This document shows positions 1 to 7,696 of a stretch of 47,319 nucleotides of DNA, one piece after another. The notes below the pieces were generated by a model. It did not search any database. It worked only from the letters and a program-made list of their open reading frames with translations, and was not told the DNA's origin. This DNA is from an uncultured Alistipes sp. (GTDB lineage: Bacteria > Bacteroidota > Bacteroidia > Bacteroidales > Rikenellaceae): positions 1-47,319 of the forward strand of contig CALUOX010000005.1 in the NCBI GenBank assembly GCA_944322375.1, written 5' to 3'. Position numbers and translations under genes: made by a program. The first letter of the stretch is position 1. Each line of letters starts with the position of its first letter.

Positions 1-114
1 CTCTTCGAGGGCCTTGGCGTCACGATCGATCACCGTAATATCGTGTCCGTTTCCACTGAGCATTGTCGCCAGATGACTGCCCATCTCTCCGGCACCTGCA
101 ATGACTATCTTCAT
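1..114 (-). CDS. trkA: TrkA, N-terminal fragment (potassium uptake regulator)
   Basis: Partial gene: only the first 38 codons lie in the window and the rest continues beyond base 1. The translation starts MKIVIAGAGEMGSHLA and continues to a VIDRD segment. This is the first beta-alpha-beta of a Rossmann (RCK/TrkA-N) fold, with the GxGxxG nucleotide-binding loop and the acidic residue ending strand 2. TrkA is the cytoplasmic NAD(H)-binding gating subunit of Trk K+ uptake systems and normally works with the TrkH channel, which is not in view. The start is the ATG at 112-114. The best upstream promoter (719-750, minus strand) lies about 600 nt away, so the leader would be unusually long and would include a duplicated block. 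With only 38 residues, another TrkA-N/RCK protein cannot be excluded. Confidence 0.8.
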   Translation of the reverse strand, partial: MKIVIAGAGEMGSHLATMLSGNGHDITVIDRDAKALEE

Positions 115-150
115 AATCCGACAAATTTCAACAATCGTTCGTTTTCCGCC

Positions 151-545
151 GGGCAATGACCGGACAAAAGCCGGACGAAACCCGATGCTCCGTTTCCGAC
201 AGGTGCCCGTCTCGTCGCCGCCTTGCCGTTGCTCGTCTTCCGTCAACAGCCCACCGGCTGCACGGATCACCGTCCGTCAACCGTTCGTCTCATTCTTCCG
301 AACCCGACCGGCCCGACAGCCAACGCCGCAACAACCGCCCGACATCAGCCAAGACGGCCAACAAGCGCAACATCTCACCGGGCTATGACCGAACAAACGC
401 CGGGCAAAAACCGACGCTCCGCTTCCGACAGATGCCCGTCTCGTCGCCGCCCCGCCGCTGCTCCTCTTCCGTCAACAGCCCACCGGCAGCACGGATCACC
501 GTCCGTCAACCGTTCGTCCCATCCTTCCGAACCCGACCTGCCCGA
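151..545. repeat. Two imperfect direct copies of a ~160-bp block, 229 bp apart
   Basis: Copy 1 begins at the ATGACCGGACAAA at about 156 and copy 2 at the ATGACCGAACAAA at about 385. Both continue through matching segments such as GTCTCGTCGCCGCC, TTCCGTCAACAGCCCACCGG and ACGGATCACCGTCCGTCAAC, ending near TTCCGAACCCGACC. The spacing is 229 bp. Scattered substitutions make this an old duplication. Neither copy preserves a clear reading frame. Confidence 0.8.
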
Positions 546-702
546 CATTCCCTTCTACAACACCGTCTGTCGTCCGACAATTCCCTCCCGCAGCGGCCAT
601 CCGTGCAAGGAGTCAAATCCCGATACAGGAACTGTCAAGCCCGTCCGCCTCCGGTTTTGCAATCGCCGCAAACCCCTGGACAAGGAGCGCACCGGCAGGA
701 TC

Positions 703-734
703 TTTGCATTTTCACAGACAAATGTATAAATTTG
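703..734 (+). promoter_or_regulatory. Promoter of the small Cys-rich membrane protein gene
   Basis: TTTG (703-706), 20 nt, then TAAATTTG (727-734), matching the Bacteroidota -33/-7 consensus. The predicted start near 741 gives a leader of about 80 nt to the ATG at 823. Confidence 0.6.
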
Positions 735-750
735 TCGTCGAAAGCACAAA
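719..750 (-). promoter_or_regulatory. Opposing promoter, probably for trkA
   Basis: On the minus strand, TTTG (complement of 747-750), 20 nt, then TACATTTG (complement of 719-726). Its -7 box abuts the plus-strand -7 box, so the two make the near-palindrome CAAATGTATAAATTTG. The only leftward gene is trkA, about 600 nt away. Confidence 0.5.
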
Positions 751-822
751 TTTTCCTTCCATTTTCCGTTGTCAAGCACGACTTCAGATCGAAGAATGGA
801 AACTTTTAATATTTAACCTGTT

Positions 823-1077
823 ATGTCGCTCTGGTTGACCGTCATTCTGTGCGCCACAGGCGCCGTTGCCTTCTTTGTCGTGGGCATGTCGCTCACGCTC
901 ATGCTCAAAGGCCATCATCTCGATTCCGAAATTTCGACCAACAAGGAGATGCAGCGACGCGGAATCAAATGCGCCGTACAGGAGACTCGCGAAGCGATCC
1001 AGCAGGCCGACTGCAAGGAGACCTCCGAACTCTGCTCGGGCAACTGCGCCGGGTGCGACATCGAACACGGCAAATAA
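823..1077 (+). CDS. Small membrane protein with a C-terminal cysteine cluster
   Basis: 84 residues. One hydrophobic helix (about residues 4-27) is followed by a charged cytoplasm- or periplasm-facing segment with KGHHLDSE. The C-terminal tail is cysteine-rich: C50, then C64, C71, C75 and C78, spaced C-x6-C-x3-C-x2-C and ending CDIEHGK. The spacing looks suited to a metal ion or Fe-S centre, but this is inference. A good consensus promoter lies at 703-734 and no gene follows on the same strand, so it is probably transcribed alone. I do not recognise a named family with confidence. NqrM-type maturation proteins also combine one helix with clustered Cys, but the motif differs. Alternative: a conserved Bacteroidales protein of unknown function. 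Confidence 0.7.
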   Translation: MSLWLTVILCATGAVAFFVVGMSLTLMLKGHHLDSEISTNKEMQRRGIKCAVQETREAIQQADCKETSELCSGNCAGCDIEHGK

Positions 1078-1427
1078 CACAACCGACAGACTCCGCACGA
1101 CATCTGAACGATCCGCCTGCCGCAACCTTGCGGACGTCTCCTTCCGACAGCTGAGTAGGACTCAATTCGCGGTACGCGGAGATGCGATGCGTATTCCACT
1201 TATTTTTATTATTCCGCGTATGGATTCACGCGGCCATAGAAACGTCATCCTGACAACAGGAATCCCATTATCGAAAATCCATCCATACCGGCCCCAGACT
1301 GATACTGCCACATGCCGGTCACACGCCAACCGCACGGTGGAGCGACTAAGGCACATGGGTATATGACAAAAATCCGGTCCCAACATCTGTTGAGACCGGA
1401 CCTGTCGTTCGGACAGACGTCCACAGC
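1078..1427. other. 350-bp intergenic region
   Basis: It lies between two converging genes. Apart from the rpmA terminator (1366-1400) I see no gene, repeat or regulatory element. Confidence 0.7.
1366..1400 (-). terminator. Rho-independent terminator of rplU-rpmA
   Basis: A 13-bp inverted repeat (1373-1385 with 1388-1400, one G-U pair, 2-nt loop) is followed on the minus strand by five T (complement of 1368-1372). It sits 28 bp past the rpmA stop. Confidence 0.85.
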
Positions 1428-1688
1428 CTACTCGGACAGCGGCGTCACGCTGACATACGATCTGCCTTCGCGTTTTTTGCAGAACTCGACGGTTCCGTCC
1501 ACCAACGCGAAGAGCGTGTGGTCCTTACCCATACCGACATTCTCGCCGGGGTTGTGTACCGTACCCCGCTGGCGAACGATGATGTTGCCGGCTTTAGCGA
1601 ACTGACCACCGAAAAGTTTCACTCCGAGTCGTTTGCTCTCCGACTCACGGCCGTTCTTCGAACTACCTACACCTTTTTTGTGTGCCAT
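1428..1688 (-). CDS. rpmA: 50S ribosomal protein L27
   Basis: 86 residues starting [16 protein letters not shown], the highly conserved L27 N-terminus that reaches toward the peptidyl-transferase centre. The signature [10 protein letters not shown] follows. There is no cleavable Firmicutes-type N-terminal extension: Lys/Gly-rich sequence begins directly after Met-Ala. Length is normal. It lies 18 bp downstream of rplU in the usual rplU-rpmA pair and is followed by a strong terminator. Confidence 0.98.
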   Translation of the reverse strand: MAHKKGVGSSKNGRESESKRLGVKLFGGQFAKAGNIIVRQRGTVHNPGENVGMGKDHTLFALVDGTVEFCKKREGRSYVSVTPLSE

Positions 1689-1706
1689 GTTTCTCTAAAT
1701 TTAAGG

Positions 1707-2018
1707 TTATGCTACAATCTCTTCCACCAGAACCTGTGTCAGATACTGACGATGACCGTTCTGCTTCTGATAGCCCGTTCTGCGTTTCTTCTTGAACACG
1801 ATCACCTTGTCATCCTTCAGATGCTTCAGGATCTTGCACTTCACCGAGGCGCCTTCTACTACAGGTGCGCCCACCTTGACCTGACCGTCGTTGTCTGCGA
1901 GCAGGACCTTGTCGAAGCTCACCGACGAGTCAACCTCGCCCGAAAGACGGTGAACATAGAGCTTCCGACCTTTTTCAGCCTTAAACTGCTGACCTGCAAT
2001 CTCTACTATTACGTACAT
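1707..2018 (-). CDS. rplU: 50S ribosomal protein L21
   Basis: 103 residues starting [17 protein letters not shown], with the L21 signature toward the C-terminus ([17 protein letters not shown]). L21 binds 23S rRNA in the large subunit. Length and order (rplU then rpmA) are standard. A consensus promoter lies at 2057-2086 on the minus strand, giving a leader of about 30 nt. No L21-leader-like structure is obvious. Confidence 0.98.
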   Translation of the reverse strand: MYVIVEIAGQQFKAEKGRKLYVHRLSGEVDSSVSFDKVLLADNDGQVKVGAPVVEGASVKCKILKHLKDDKVIVFKKKRRTGYQKQNGHRQYLTQVLVEEIVA

Positions 2019-2056
2019 GTGTTTGAATTATGTATTCGAACATAAATTTCAGCCTG

Positions 2057-2086
2057 CAAATATAGCCATAATTTCCGAATTCACAA
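2057..2086 (-). promoter_or_regulatory. rplU-rpmA promoter
   Basis: Minus strand TTG (complement of 2084-2086), 19 nt, TATATTTG (complement of 2057-2064). Confidence 0.7.
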
Positions 2087-2259
2087 TGATTCCGCATCTT
2101 TTTTGTCCGGGACGGGCGGTTTTGGCATAATTTTTTGAGCCCCAGGGTCTCGGACCGGGGGCCGTTCGGACGCTCCGCCGGAATGAGCGCCCCCGCATCC
2201 GCAGAGCAATAAGCCGCGAGTTTTTCACGTTATTATTACGCAATATCGTAAAATATTGT

Positions 2260-2267
2260 TATCTTTA
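2260..2267 (+). promoter_or_regulatory. -7 element upstream of cysQ
   Basis: TATCTTTA, one base from the TAnnTTTG consensus. No convincing -33 box is seen. If initiation occurs about 7 nt downstream, the first ATG (2276) would be almost leaderless and the ATG at 2300 would have a ~25-nt leader. Confidence 0.45.
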
Positions 2268-2275
2268 TCGACCGA

Positions 2276-3148
2276 ATGAACACCAACACAACCGAAACGA
2301 TGCTGAGTGACGAGATCAAGCGTTATCTTCTGCCCCAGACCCTCAATGCGGCCGTACGGGCCGGAGCCGCCGTCATGCAGATCTATGAACACAGAGACGA
2401 CTACGACCTGTCGCAGTACGCCGGCAATTTCCGCTCCATCACGGCGGCGGACCGTGCGGCTCACGATGCGCTCAAACGCGCCCTGGGCCAGACTCGCATA
2501 CCGATTCTGAGTGAAGACGGTCGGGAAATGCACTACGAAGAGCGGCGCAACTGGGAACTCTTCTGGCTGGTGGATCCGCTGGACGGAACCCGAGAATTCA
2601 TCAACGGGAACAATGAATTCACGATCAACATTGCGCTGATGGAGAACAACATCTGCGTGGCCTCCGTGGTCTATGTACCCTACCTGCACAAGATTTACTT
2701 TGCCAATAAGGGATACGGCTCCTACGTGCGGGAAGATGTCGCACCCGACGCTGCTGCGAACTATACCTACGAAGAGATCCGTCAGGGCGCCCGCCGGCTG
2801 CCGCTGCCGACACAACGGCACGACCATCCGATCGTCGCCATCTCGCGCTCGCACAACACCCCGGAGACCTACGCGCACATCGACGCACTGCGAAAACGTT
2901 ATCCGACACTCGAAGTGATCGAACAGGGCAGTTCCTACAAATTCTGCCTGTTGGCCGAAGGGGCTGTCGATTATTATGTCCGCACGACGCACACCTACGA
3001 ATGGGACACGGCAGCCGGCGAACTGATCCTTTCGGAGACAGGAGGACGCCTTGAAGCGTTGCCCGACGGTGCGCCGTTCCGCTACAACAAGCGGGACCTG
3101 CAAAATCCCTGGTTTGTCTGCCGCGCATACAACTGCGCCATCGAATAA
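2276..3148 (+). CDS. cysQ: 3'(2'),5'-bisphosphate nucleotidase CysQ
   Basis: 290 residues of the inositol monophosphatase-like, Li+-sensitive phosphatase fold. The metal-binding motif WLVDPLDGTREFI is near residue 100. A second metal motif, YEWDTAAGELIL, lies in the C-terminal third, preceded by GSSYKFCLLAEGAVDYY. The upstream acidic motif reads LSEDG, with Asp in place of the usual second Glu. The enzyme removes the 3'-phosphate from 3'-phosphoadenosine 5'-phosphate, recycling a by-product of sulfate assimilation and sulfation. The N-terminus may begin at the second Met (2300, MLSDEIKRY), because the likely -7 box lies only 9 nt before the first ATG. No sulfate-assimilation gene is adjacent. 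Confidence 0.92.
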   Translation: MNTNTTETMLSDEIKRYLLPQTLNAAVRAGAAVMQIYEHRDDYDLSQYAGNFRSITAADRAAHDALKRALGQTRIPILSEDGREMHYEERRNWELFWLVDPLDGTREFINGNNEFTINIALMENNICVASVVYVPYLHKIYFANKGYGSYVREDVAPDAAANYTYEEIRQGARRLPLPTQRHDHPIVAISRSHNTPETYAHIDALRKRYPTLEVIEQGSSYKFCLLAEGAVDYYVRTTHTYEWDTAAGELILSETGGRLEALPDGAPFRYNKRDLQNPWFVCRAYNCAIE

Positions 3149-3307
3149 CCGCATCGAATGAGGCAGGGAGGCAACAAATAGAGGCCGATCTTACGGCCCA
3201 TTAGCAGCCGAAGCGCTTGAAATCACGATTGACAGGCTACGGGAGGGGCACTCGACAGCCGGCAACATCGAGGAATAACCCGATCAGCAATACGGCAAGC
3301 ACGGAAT

Positions 3308-3347
3308 ACAGTCAGACGGCCGGACGTAATGTCCGGCGTCTGACTGT
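3308..3347. repeat. Long inverted repeat (hairpin) after cysQ
   Basis: Seventeen paired bases with a single bulged G and a 5-nt loop: arm ACAGTCAGACGGCCGGAC and its complement. It lies 160 bp after the cysQ stop. No T-tract follows on either strand, so this is not a canonical terminator. It may be an RNA 3' end stabiliser or processing site. Confidence 0.7.
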
Positions 3348-3791
3348 AACGCTTGGCAACGATTGCTTCGAGCTACAAACAAGCGTGCTTTCTCATCACA
3401 TATCACTTTAACCATAAATCATGAGATCTACCCTGCCCGATATTGTTACGGAACAGTTTGTTGCTGAGACTTTCCTGTTTACCGCACCGGGCGCGTCATA
3501 GTCAACGGGCGAGAGCTACGCCCGTCTTCATCTCATTCAAATATCTTCAACATACTTCAAAAGTCAGACAGCCATACCTTCTACCGACTGCATGGCAGCG
3601 CATTTTTGACTATTCCATCCCGTCAGGTCCATCCACATGGGAACAGCACTCGGAACACGTCCGCCTATATCTCATCGTTTGACGGCTTGATAATACACAC
3701 ACAATCAAGAGATACAAGTCTTATAAGTTTAAAAGCACAGAACCACGCACACAAAAGAAACAACAAAAGGCAAAAAACAAGCAAGATTCGT

Positions 3792-3822
3792 TTTGCCTTA
3801 CAATATTTTTTCCTTACCTTTG
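3792..3822 (+). promoter_or_regulatory. Promoter of the S1/P1 nuclease pair
   Basis: TTTG (3792-3795), exactly 19 nt, TACCTTTG (3815-3822): an ideal Bacteroidota promoter. The leader to the ATG at 3858 is about 28 nt. Confidence 0.85.
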
Positions 3823-3857
3823 TTCAAGAAAGAATTACCAATCAACGCTTCAAACTT

Positions 3858-4631
3858 ATGAAAAGGAACCTGCTTCTGATCGCCGCAGCGCTGGTGCTGT
3901 GCTGCAACTCCGCCTTCGGGTGGGGAAAGATGGGACACGACGCCATCGCCTACATCGCCGAGTGCAACCTTACGCCCAAAGCCAAGAAAACCATCGAGAA
4001 GTATCTCGGACATTCGATCGTTTACTATGCAACCTGGATGGACGAATGGCGTTCGGAACCGGGATACAAACACACCTCCGTATGGCATACGGCAGCCGTT
4101 GACAAAAACCTCGATTACGTACCCAATACCAAGCGCGGCGACGTGATCTTCGCACTCGAAGACGCCATTGCCAAACTGCAGGACTACAAGTCGCAGAACG
4201 ATTCGACGATCGTCATGAGCCTGCGCTGCATCATCCACTTCGTGGGAGACCTTCACTGTCCCGCCCATGTAAAATATGCCGGGCAGAAGAGCTACAATAT
4301 CTATTTCGACGGTAAAAAATGCTCCTATCACAGCGTCTGGGATGACGGAATCATCTCCCATTCACACCGCTGGGGATACATCGAATATGCCCATCAGCTG
4401 GATCGCTGCTCGAAAAAGGAGATTGCCCGGATCACCGAAGGATCGATTCGCGACTGGTTCCGCGAGAATGCCGAGACGAGCCAACACATCTACGATCTGG
4501 TCTCACCCAACCAGAAACTCGACAAGGTCGAGACAAAATCCTTCGTCAACCACACGCATGAGATGGCCGAAGGTCAGATCCTCCGCGCCGGCTACCGGTT
4601 GGCAAAGGTGCTCAACGACCTCTTCGATTGA
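3858..4631 (+). CDS. Secreted S1/P1-type zinc nuclease, copy A
   Basis: 257 residues. The signal peptide (1-21) ends AFG and leaves Trp22 as the new N-terminus. In the S1/P1 family the free N-terminal Trp and the His five residues later bind zinc, and here WGKMGH fits. The other predicted ligands are present with family spacing: Asp in WMDEWR, His in VWHT, H-x3-D-x5-H in HFVGDLHCPAH, and H-x3-D in YHSVWD. The family makes 5'-nucleotides from single-stranded DNA or RNA and removes 3'-phosphates. The location is probably periplasmic or extracellular, for nucleic acid scavenging. I chose the ATG at 3858 because it gives a clean signal peptide just after the promoter; the longer frame upstream has no secretion signal. 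Confidence 0.9.
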   Translation: MKRNLLLIAAALVLCCNSAFGWGKMGHDAIAYIAECNLTPKAKKTIEKYLGHSIVYYATWMDEWRSEPGYKHTSVWHTAAVDKNLDYVPNTKRGDVIFALEDAIAKLQDYKSQNDSTIVMSLRCIIHFVGDLHCPAHVKYAGQKSYNIYFDGKKCSYHSVWDDGIISHSHRWGYIEYAHQLDRCSKKEIARITEGSIRDWFRENAETSQHIYDLVSPNQKLDKVETKSFVNHTHEMAEGQILRAGYRLAKVLNDLFD

Positions 4632-4674
4632 TTCCCGACTCTCAAGCAATCCGAGCCAAAGTCCGTAACAACCG

Positions 4675-5454
4675 ATGAAAAAATCGTATCTGCTGCTTGT
4701 CATTGCCTTGACGCTGTGCTGCAACGCCGCATGGGGATGGGGCAAGATGGGACACGACGCCATCGCCTACATCGCCGAATGCCACCTCACACCCAAGGCC
4801 AAAAAGACCATCGAACGTTACCTCAACACGTCGATCGTCCATTACGCATCGTGGATGGATGCCTACCGGTTCGAGGAGCCGTATGCCCACACGTCGCTCT
4901 GGCACACGGCATGGGTCGATGAAAACAACAACTACGACCCCACGCGCAAAGCCGACGGCAATGCGATCAAGGGCATCGAGGATACGATGGAGCTGCTGCG
5001 CGACTACAAGTCGCTGGACGACTCGACGGTCGTCGTCAGTATCAAGTACCTCGTGCATCTGGTGGGCGACATGCACTGTCCGACACATGTCAAATACCCC
5101 GGCATCAAGGGCTTCAACATCTACGTCGATGGCCGGAAGCTCAACTATCACGGCGTGTGGGACAGTTATGTTCTCGACTGCAACGTCCGTTGGAGCGCCA
5201 TTGAGTTCCAGCATATTCTCGACCGATGCTCCAAACGGGAGATTCGCGAGATTACGGCCGGAACGGTGCGCGACTGGTTCCGCGACTGCGCGGTCTATTG
5301 CCGGCAGATCTACGATCTGGCGCAGCCCGAACAGCATTTCAAGAGCCCCGACGTATGGGAGGATTTCCTCAATCCGGCGCTTCCGATTGCCGAACGGCAG
5401 ATCCTTTATGCAGGTTATCGGTTGGCGGCAGTCCTCAACGAGCTCTTCGGATAA
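4675..5454 (+). CDS. Secreted S1/P1-type zinc nuclease, copy B
   Basis: 259 residues, a close paralogue of the gene 43 bp upstream. It has the same 21-residue signal peptide layout, mature Trp22-GKMGH, HLVGDMHCPTH and YHGVWD, so all predicted zinc ligands are kept. The N-terminal third (WGKMGHDAIAYIAEC) is nearly identical to copy A, while the C-terminal third has drifted (CAVYCRQIYDLAQPEQ instead of NAETSQHIYDLVSPNQ). This copy also has extra Cys residues there. It is likely co-transcribed with copy A from the 3792 promoter and ends at the hairpin at 5491-5522. Both copies look functional; differing substrate preference is possible but not shown. Confidence 0.9.
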   Translation: MKKSYLLLVIALTLCCNAAWGWGKMGHDAIAYIAECHLTPKAKKTIERYLNTSIVHYASWMDAYRFEEPYAHTSLWHTAWVDENNNYDPTRKADGNAIKGIEDTMELLRDYKSLDDSTVVVSIKYLVHLVGDMHCPTHVKYPGIKGFNIYVDGRKLNYHGVWDSYVLDCNVRWSAIEFQHILDRCSKREIREITAGTVRDWFRDCAVYCRQIYDLAQPEQHFKSPDVWEDFLNPALPIAERQILYAGYRLAAVLNELFG

Positions 5455-5490
5455 CGACACGCCGGCTCGTCACGAATAAAACGCACTGAA

Positions 5491-5522
5491 TGAAAGCGGT
5501 CTGCCGTGGCAGACCGCTTTCA
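5491..5522. terminator. Hairpin terminator, probably shared by converging genes
   Basis: Perfect 14-bp stem (5491-5504 with 5509-5522) and 4-nt loop CGTG, 37 bp after the nuclease B stop. T-rich sequence follows on the plus strand (TTTCAACTTTTG). It could also stop leftward transcripts from the GT9 gene. Confidence 0.75.
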
Positions 5523-5722
5523 TTTCAACTTTTGTCGAACAATAATGTGGATTCGCAACAAGAGCTGCATGTTGTACAGATCCCGGCCCCTCTCGTTTTA
5601 AAACAAGATCCCCCGTCTCTCTTTCCACGATGCACGGAATAATCCTGCTTTTCGAATCCGACAGCTACACCGGGCCATTCAATCCCGTTCAACCGATTGT
5701 CGGTTCTTCCATCGCGGGTTCC

Positions 5723-6820
5723 TTAACGGCAGTTACCGTCCGCAGACTCCTCGCTGCCGGATGCTTCCCGAGTTTCGCACTGCAGTCTGCCAGATGTTCC
5801 ACGACGTTCAAGTACCCGCAAAACCCGTTCAACGATCATCTGCGGTGGAATGCGCATGCAGCGATAATCACCGAATTTGCACTCACGCGACCCATAGACC
5901 GAACAGGGCCGGCACGGAAGATCGAGTTGCACGACATCTTCGAGCGAACATCCGTAACCGAGAAATCCCAGGGCCGGATGCGTCGCACCCCAAACCGAGA
6001 CAACCGGTGTGGCAACCAGCGAGGCCATGTGCATGACCAGCGAATCCATCGAAACGACACAGTCAAGGTTGGCGATCAGATCCAGTTCTCCATCCAAGCG
6101 TACACGGCCCCACAGAGCCGTAACATTGGAATGGGTTCGTTCCATCTCCTCTGCAAAAGCCGCTTCGTCGCCGCCTCCGCTGTGGATGAAAACCCGCTCG
6201 CAACGGGCGCTCAGCCGGTCAACCACCTCCGCCGCAAGATCCAACGGATAATTTTTACCCTTCTGGGCCGAAAAAGGAGCAAAACCGACCCAAGCACCCT
6301 GTTTCGCACCCATCGGATTGGGACGCCTGCACGATGTCACGGGCCGCGGATCCGGGAACTCAAAGCCCAAATGCCGCAGGACATCACAATAACGGATCAC
6401 CGTATGTTTGAGCGGTTTTGCCGCAGGATTCGAAACGCCCAGCCGGAACCATTTCTCAATACGGCCCTTGTCGATACGGGCCGTCCGCACCCCGCGCAGC
6501 CACAGAAACAGTCCGATCACCCGGGAACGCAACACCCCATGCACGTCGGCTACGGCATCCACCCCGCAGGCATGCGCCTCTGCGGCCAGCCGCCACAGCC
6601 CCCGCAACCCCTTGTGCCGGTTCTTGTAGTCGGCATCGAGAAAATCGACCTTCAGACCGGCAAAAAACGGCTTGAACAAGGGGCGTGTCAACACCGTCAC
6701 ATGCACGTCGGGATAGGCCTGCAACAAGGCCCGCAAGGCGTGCGGAAGCATCGCCACATCGCCCATCGCCGAGTTGCGGATTACCAGCACATGTCGGGGC
6801 AGCCTATTTTTTTGCGCCAT
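5723..6820 (-). CDS. Family 9 glycosyltransferase (heptosyltransferase-like)
   Basis: 365 residues. The N-terminus (residues 9-25, RHVLVIRNSAMGDVAML) is the family GT9 signature in which the first loop contacts the donor sugar. The C-terminal half has FSAQKGKNYPLDLAAEVV and the donor-binding segment VVSMDSLVMHMASLVATPVVSVWGAT. GT9 enzymes transfer ADP-heptose or similar sugars to LPS inner core at the cytoplasmic membrane face. The substrate here is unknown. The last ~30 residues are Gly/Ser/Glu-rich and not part of the fold. Its start overlaps the end of the DUF4254 gene by 17 bp, implying translational coupling. The pairing with DUF4254 suggests an envelope-polysaccharide role for both, by inference. 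Confidence 0.9.
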   Translation of the reverse strand: MAQKNRLPRHVLVIRNSAMGDVAMLPHALRALLQAYPDVHVTVLTRPLFKPFFAGLKVDFLDADYKNRHKGLRGLWRLAAEAHACGVDAVADVHGVLRSRVIGLFLWLRGVRTARIDKGRIEKWFRLGVSNPAAKPLKHTVIRYCDVLRHLGFEFPDPRPVTSCRRPNPMGAKQGAWVGFAPFSAQKGKNYPLDLAAEVVDRLSARCERVFIHSGGGDEAAFAEEMERTHSNVTALWGRVRLDGELDLIANLDCVVSMDSLVMHMASLVATPVVSVWGATHPALGFLGYGCSLEDVVQLDLPCRPCSVYGSRECKFGDYRCMRIPPQMIVERVLRVLERRGTSGRLQCETREASGSEESADGNCR

Positions 6821-7409
6821 AGAGAACCGGATTCAGCGCAGGATCATTGTACATCTTCATCTGCTTGTAGGTCTTCATGTACTTGCGTCCCGCTTCGATA
6901 TCCTCGATCAGCTCCTCGATTGCGCGCGACAGATCGACCTGCTGCGACAACAGCACATCGAATTTCTTCTGGCAGGCCGCACGGTGCGCATCGTCCACGT
7001 CGGTACGCAGCACCTCCTGCCGCATGTGATAGATCTTGAGCGCCAGGATCGACAGACGGTCGATCGCCCAGGCCGGAGTTTCGGTATTGAGCCGCGCATC
7101 GGGCAGCGGTACGATCGACTTGTACTTGTCCAGCAGATAGGAGTCAATATACTCCACCATGTCGGTACGCACCTGATTCGACTTGTCGATGCGGCGCTTG
7201 ATCCGCAAAGCCTCGACGGGATCGATCTGCGGATCACGAATGATGTCCTCCAGATGCCACTGCACCGTATCGACCCAGTTTTTCATGTAGAGCAGGTGGT
7301 CGAGCGACCCCTCCTCAAAAGGATTCTCGACCGGATGGTCCACGTCGTCGTAACGATGATAATCGTCGATCGAACGGTTGAAGATCCGGTTTGCGTTTTC
7401 GGTAAACAT
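6804..7409 (-). CDS. DUF4254 family protein
   Basis: 201 residues, mostly helical and soluble, with no signal peptide. The sequence has the features I associate with DUF4254: DYHRYDDVDHPVENPF near the N-terminus, and DRLSILALKIYHMRQEVLR then DLSRAIEELIEDIEAGRKYM in the C-terminal half. Function is unknown. In this lineage the gene is commonly beside a GT9 glycosyltransferase, as here, where the two overlap by 17 bp. A minus-strand promoter at 7666-7696 would give a leader of about 250 nt. Confidence 0.8.
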   Translation of the reverse strand: MFTENANRIFNRSIDDYHRYDDVDHPVENPFEEGSLDHLLYMKNWVDTVQWHLEDIIRDPQIDPVEALRIKRRIDKSNQVRTDMVEYIDSYLLDKYKSIVPLPDARLNTETPAWAIDRLSILALKIYHMRQEVLRTDVDDAHRAACQKKFDVLLSQQVDLSRAIEELIEDIEAGRKYMKTYKQMKMYNDPALNPVLYGAKK

Positions 7410-7622
7410 TACTCTTCGTTTGTTGAGTTGTACATAGTTTCATCAGGTCTCCACACACGCTGTCGTTCGTGCAGCTACCCGTATATTCGGCAAGGTCATT
7501 CCATCGTTTTCCGGCGTTCGGCAAGCCCCGACCTGGATCCCGGCAAAAAACGCCGGACTTCCGACTCGTCCGGCACAGCCCGCCGGCACCAGAAACACGG
7601 AGTTGCACCCCTTCGATTTTAG

Positions 7623-7653
7623 TTGTAATTCTCGAAAGAATGCGCTATCTTTG
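7623..7653 (+). promoter_or_regulatory. Promoter of the GH73-LysM gene
   Basis: TTG (7623-7625), 20 nt, TATCTTTG (7646-7653). The expected start near 7660 gives a ~24-nt leader to the TTG start codon. Confidence 0.75.
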
Positions 7654-7665
7654 TTTCACTATAGA

Positions 7666-7696
7666 CAAATATAACGACTTATTTTGAAAAAATCAA
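7666..7696 (-). promoter_or_regulatory. Opposing promoter, probably for DUF4254-GT9
   Basis: Minus strand TTG (complement of 7694-7696), 20 nt, TATATTTG (complement of 7666-7673). It points leftward; the expected start near 7659 coincides with that of the rightward promoter. The -33 box would lie inside the coding start of the GH73 gene. Confidence 0.45.

Larger units (their letters stand above)
115..822. other. 708-bp intergenic region with a duplicated block
   Basis: No credible gene is seen here. The region holds an imperfect direct duplication (about 151-310 and 380-540) and a pair of overlapping opposed promoters (703-750). Open frames in it have no recognisable product and look like by-products of C-rich composition. 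Confidence 0.7.
3149..3857. other. 709-bp intergenic region
   Basis: No credible gene is seen. Besides a strong hairpin at 3308-3347 and the nuclease promoter at 3792-3822, the sequence looks unstructured. The last ~200 bp is clearly more A/T-rich than the flanking genes. Confidence 0.65.

Noticed and set aside
101..809. Several overlapping plus-strand frames in the duplicated block
   Set aside because: Arg/Ser/Pro-rich low complexity in all frames, with the repeat out of frame between copies; no promoter precedes them.
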